Assembly: GCA_009936695.1 (NCBI GenBank)
Contig: JAACEA010000348.1
Location: forward strand, 1 to 5,588
Length of the DNA: 5,588 bases
Direction: 5' to 3'
Source of the DNA: Planctomycetia bacterium
GTDB lineage: Bacteria > Planctomycetota > Phycisphaerae > Phycisphaerales > SM1A02
The translations under genes were made by a program, and so were the position numbers. Positions 4,107-5,588 of the stretch are shown here, piece after piece. The notes beneath the pieces were generated by a model. It searched no databases, had not been told where the DNA came from, and saw nothing but the letters and a program-made list of their open reading frames with translations. Numbering within the stretch: position 1 is the stretch's first letter; each line of letters begins with the position of its first letter.

Positions 4107-5588
4107 TCACTTCGCCATCACGGTCTCGGCGATCAGATCGACGAGCCCCTGCCCGCGATCCCCCGTGATCTCCCAGTACATCACGCCTCCGAGCCCGAGG
4201 TCGCGCAGGTAGTCGAGCTTGTACTGGATCGACTCCTGGTCGTCGTAGGAGATGAAGTGGCCGCCGAAACGACTGGGTGAGTGCAAGTACGGGACCTTGG
4301 AGACGTCGTCCCAGTACCGGGTGTATTCCCCGGACTGAAGCAACTGCAGGATGCCGTCGCGGCCGGTTCCCGCGGCGTCGAAGTCGCTCACGCCGGTCGC
4401 GCCACTCGTGCCGTCGTCCCAGGTGCCTGCGGGCACCGAGGAGGCCGGCTGGAAGAGTCCGCCGGTGCCACCCTCGGCGACACCACCCCAGGCGCGACCG
4501 TAGATCGGCAGGCCCATCACGAGCTTCGCCGGATCGACTCCGCCGGCGAGGTAGCCCTGGATCACGTGATCCACGGTGTACTTCTCGGCGATCTCGGGAT
4601 CACCCGGATCGTCCGGATTCGAGTACAGCGGGGAATGATGTCCGGTGTTCGTCAGGTCCCACGCGCCGCGCAGGTCGTACGTCATCACGTTGACGAAGTC
4701 GAGAATCTCACCCAGGCGGTCGAGTTCGAGATGACGATACTTGTCGAAGCCCGCCGGCGCGGCGATCGACAGTTCGTAGTGGACACCATCCTCGGCCCCC
4801 GCCACGTCGAGTCGGTCTCGGAGTTCCTGAAGCAGGAGCGTGTAGTTCACGCCATCCTCCGGACGGTAGACGTTGCTCGCGAGGCCGCCTTCCACCGGGT
4901 ACTCCCAGTCGATGTCGACACCATCGAAGTTGTAGTACCGCATGAACTCGACGCAGCTCTCCGCGAAGATCGACCTCGACGCCTCCGTCAACGCGACGTC
5001 GCTGAATCGACCGGAAAGCGTCCACCCACCGACCGAGATCATGGTCTTCAGGTGCGGGTGTTCCGGCTTGTGGACGTTGTTGATCTGGTTGATCAGACCG
5101 CGATAGGGCTGATCCCACGTGTCGCCGGGGAAGGACTTGTCGATCGCCGCGTACTCGTCGAACAACGCGATTCGGCCGTCCGGCGCGATGTCGGCGAACG
5201 CGTAGTTGAGGTGCGTGATCTTCTCGTAGGGAATGTCGGCTGGCTGGAAGTTGCGACCGTAGGTCCCCCACTCGATGTAGTAGGCCACGACGCGGCCATC
5301 GATCACCTCCGGACATTCGCCCCAGGACGCGAGGAAGAAACCGAGATCGCCGCCGTCGACGACGCCGCTTCCATCGAGATCCGCCTCGCCGGGACCGCCC
5401 CAGGCGGAAAGCAGGATGCCGAGGTCGCCGCCGTTCACGGAACCGGACCCATCGAGATCCGCCGGGCAGGGATCGAAGGACGGCGGATCGCCGCCACGAC
5501 CATCGTCGCCGCCGCCGCCATCACCGCCGCCGCCGTCGTCACCGCCGCCGCCACCGTCACCGCCGCCGCCACCGTCACCGCCGCCGCC
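4107..5588 (-). CDS. GH18 chitinase with dockerin-like repeats (5' end beyond right edge)
   Basis: This is a secreted endochitinase-type glycoside hydrolase of family 18, which cleaves chitin beta-1,4 bonds by substrate-assisted catalysis. The minus frame is open from the window edge to a TGA at 4109-4107, giving 493 visible residues; the true start and presumed signal peptide are missing. Order: a Gly/Asp-rich linker (1-34), two dockerin-like loops (44-64 and 70-90) between Cys41 and Cys92, then the GH18 barrel from about residue 99 (VVAYYIEWGTYGRNF). The barrel shows MISVGGW (183-189), the catalytic DGVDIDWEYP with Asp222, Asp225, Asp227 and Glu229, VMTYD (301-305), GLPIYGRAWGG (359-369), a chitin-insertion-type region ending near HFISYDD (444-450), and VMYWEITGD (469-477) with the conserved sugar-binding Trp472. 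The protein ends with the barrel (LVDLIAETVMAK), so no C-terminal sorting or binding domain follows. A GTG at 5438 could be misread as a start, but the frame and its dockerin and linker sequence continue upstream of it. It is convergent with the PHP hydrolase. All key residues are intact. Confidence 0.95.
   Translation of the reverse strand, partial: GGGGDGGGGGDGGGGGDDGGGGDGGGGDDGRGGDPPSFDPCPADLDGSGSVNGGDLGILLSAWGGPGEADLDGSGVVDGGDLGFFLASWGECPEVIDGRVVAYYIEWGTYGRNFQPADIPYEKITHLNYAFADIAPDGRIALFDEYAAIDKSFPGDTWDQPYRGLINQINNVHKPEHPHLKTMISVGGWTLSGRFSDVALTEASRSIFAESCVEFMRYYNFDGVDIDWEYPVEGGLASNVYRPEDGVNYTLLLQELRDRLDVAGAEDGVHYELSIAAPAGFDKYRHLELDRLGEILDFVNVMTYDLRGAWDLTNTGHHSPLYSNPDDPGDPEIAEKYTVDHVIQGYLAGGVDPAKLVMGLPIYGRAWGGVAEGGTGGLFQPASSVPAGTWDDGTSGATGVSDFDAAGTGRDGILQLLQSGEYTRYWDDVSKVPYLHSPSRFGGHFISYDDQESIQYKLDYLRDLGLGGVMYWEITGDRGQGLVDLIAETVMAK
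5319..5459 (-). repeat. Duplicated dockerin-like EF-hand segment within the chitinase
   Basis: Two 21-residue units start with DLDGSG and end with LLSAWG and FLASWG; they match at 15 of 21 positions and are offset by 26 residues. Each has the calcium-loop pattern D-x-D-x-S-G-x-V-x-x-x-D (Asp44, Asp46, Ser48, Asp55 and Asp70, Asp72, Ser74, Asp81 in visible numbering). This resembles dockerin type I and the dockerin-like segments common in planctomycete secreted proteins. Calcium binding is inferred; no cohesin partner is in the window. Confidence 0.85.
5502..5588 (-). repeat. Gly/Asp linker encoded by an 18-bp tandem repeat
   Basis: Reading the minus strand from 5588, an 18-base unit encoding GGGGDG occurs twice exactly and a third time with the last codon changed to GAC, followed by shorter variants encoding GGGGD and GGGGDD. 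The array runs off the edge, so its full length is unknown. It encodes a flexible acidic linker, and the near-identical DNA units make it prone to length change by replication slippage. Confidence 0.85.

Noticed and set aside
5436..5438. GTG as the chitinase start codon
   Set aside because: It falls inside the first dockerin-like loop (DLDGSGSV), and the same frame continues upstream through recognisable linker sequence to the window edge.
5486..5588. RTX-type calcium-binding nonapeptide repeats in the Gly/Asp stretch
   Set aside because: The units are GGGGDG with a six-residue period and lack the GGxGxDxUx nonapeptide pattern with its hydrophobic position.

Overview
The window looks like chromosomal DNA from a GC-rich bacterium (roughly two-thirds G+C by eye), most likely a planctomycete and perhaps of the Phycisphaerae. 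The pointers are dockerin-like repeats ending in LLSAWG/FLASWG, a large exported PHP metallohydrolase with a C-terminal beta domain, a Gly/Asp-rich linker in a secreted chitinase, and weak or missing Shine-Dalgarno sequences. The assignment is inferred from protein style only; no rRNA or other taxonomic marker is present.

There are four protein genes. On the minus strand, 1-830 is the first 276 residues of transketolase; it runs off the left edge. A 199-bp divergent gap (831-1029) holds the transketolase ribosome binding site, a (CCTG)4 microsatellite and a cluster of partly competing inverted repeats. On the plus strand, 1030-1551 encodes a small His/Tyr/Gly-rich lipoprotein of unknown function, followed by a strong GC hairpin (1577-1607). 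Still on plus, 1638-4028 encodes a predicted exported PHP-domain metallohydrolase of the CehA/McbA type with a helical segment and a C-terminal beta-sandwich-like region. A second hairpin (4043-4076) separates it from a convergent minus-strand gene (4107-5588). That gene encodes a GH18 chitinase preceded by a duplicated dockerin-like calcium-binding segment and a Gly/Asp repeat linker; its 5' end lies beyond the right edge.

The genes do not form an obvious pathway. Transketolase is cytoplasmic central carbon metabolism, whereas the other three products all appear to be exported, which suits a polymer-degrading, surface-active lifestyle. The two plus-strand genes are co-oriented but separated by a hairpin, so co-transcription is uncertain. 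I see no mobile element, tRNA, rRNA or CRISPR array, and no clear case for a new defence or biosynthetic system. The points most worth a second look are the His-rich lipoprotein, the domain order of the chitinase, the U-poor hairpins with a shared 3' tail, the structured divergent leader, and the strong, uneven excess of the palindrome CGATCG.
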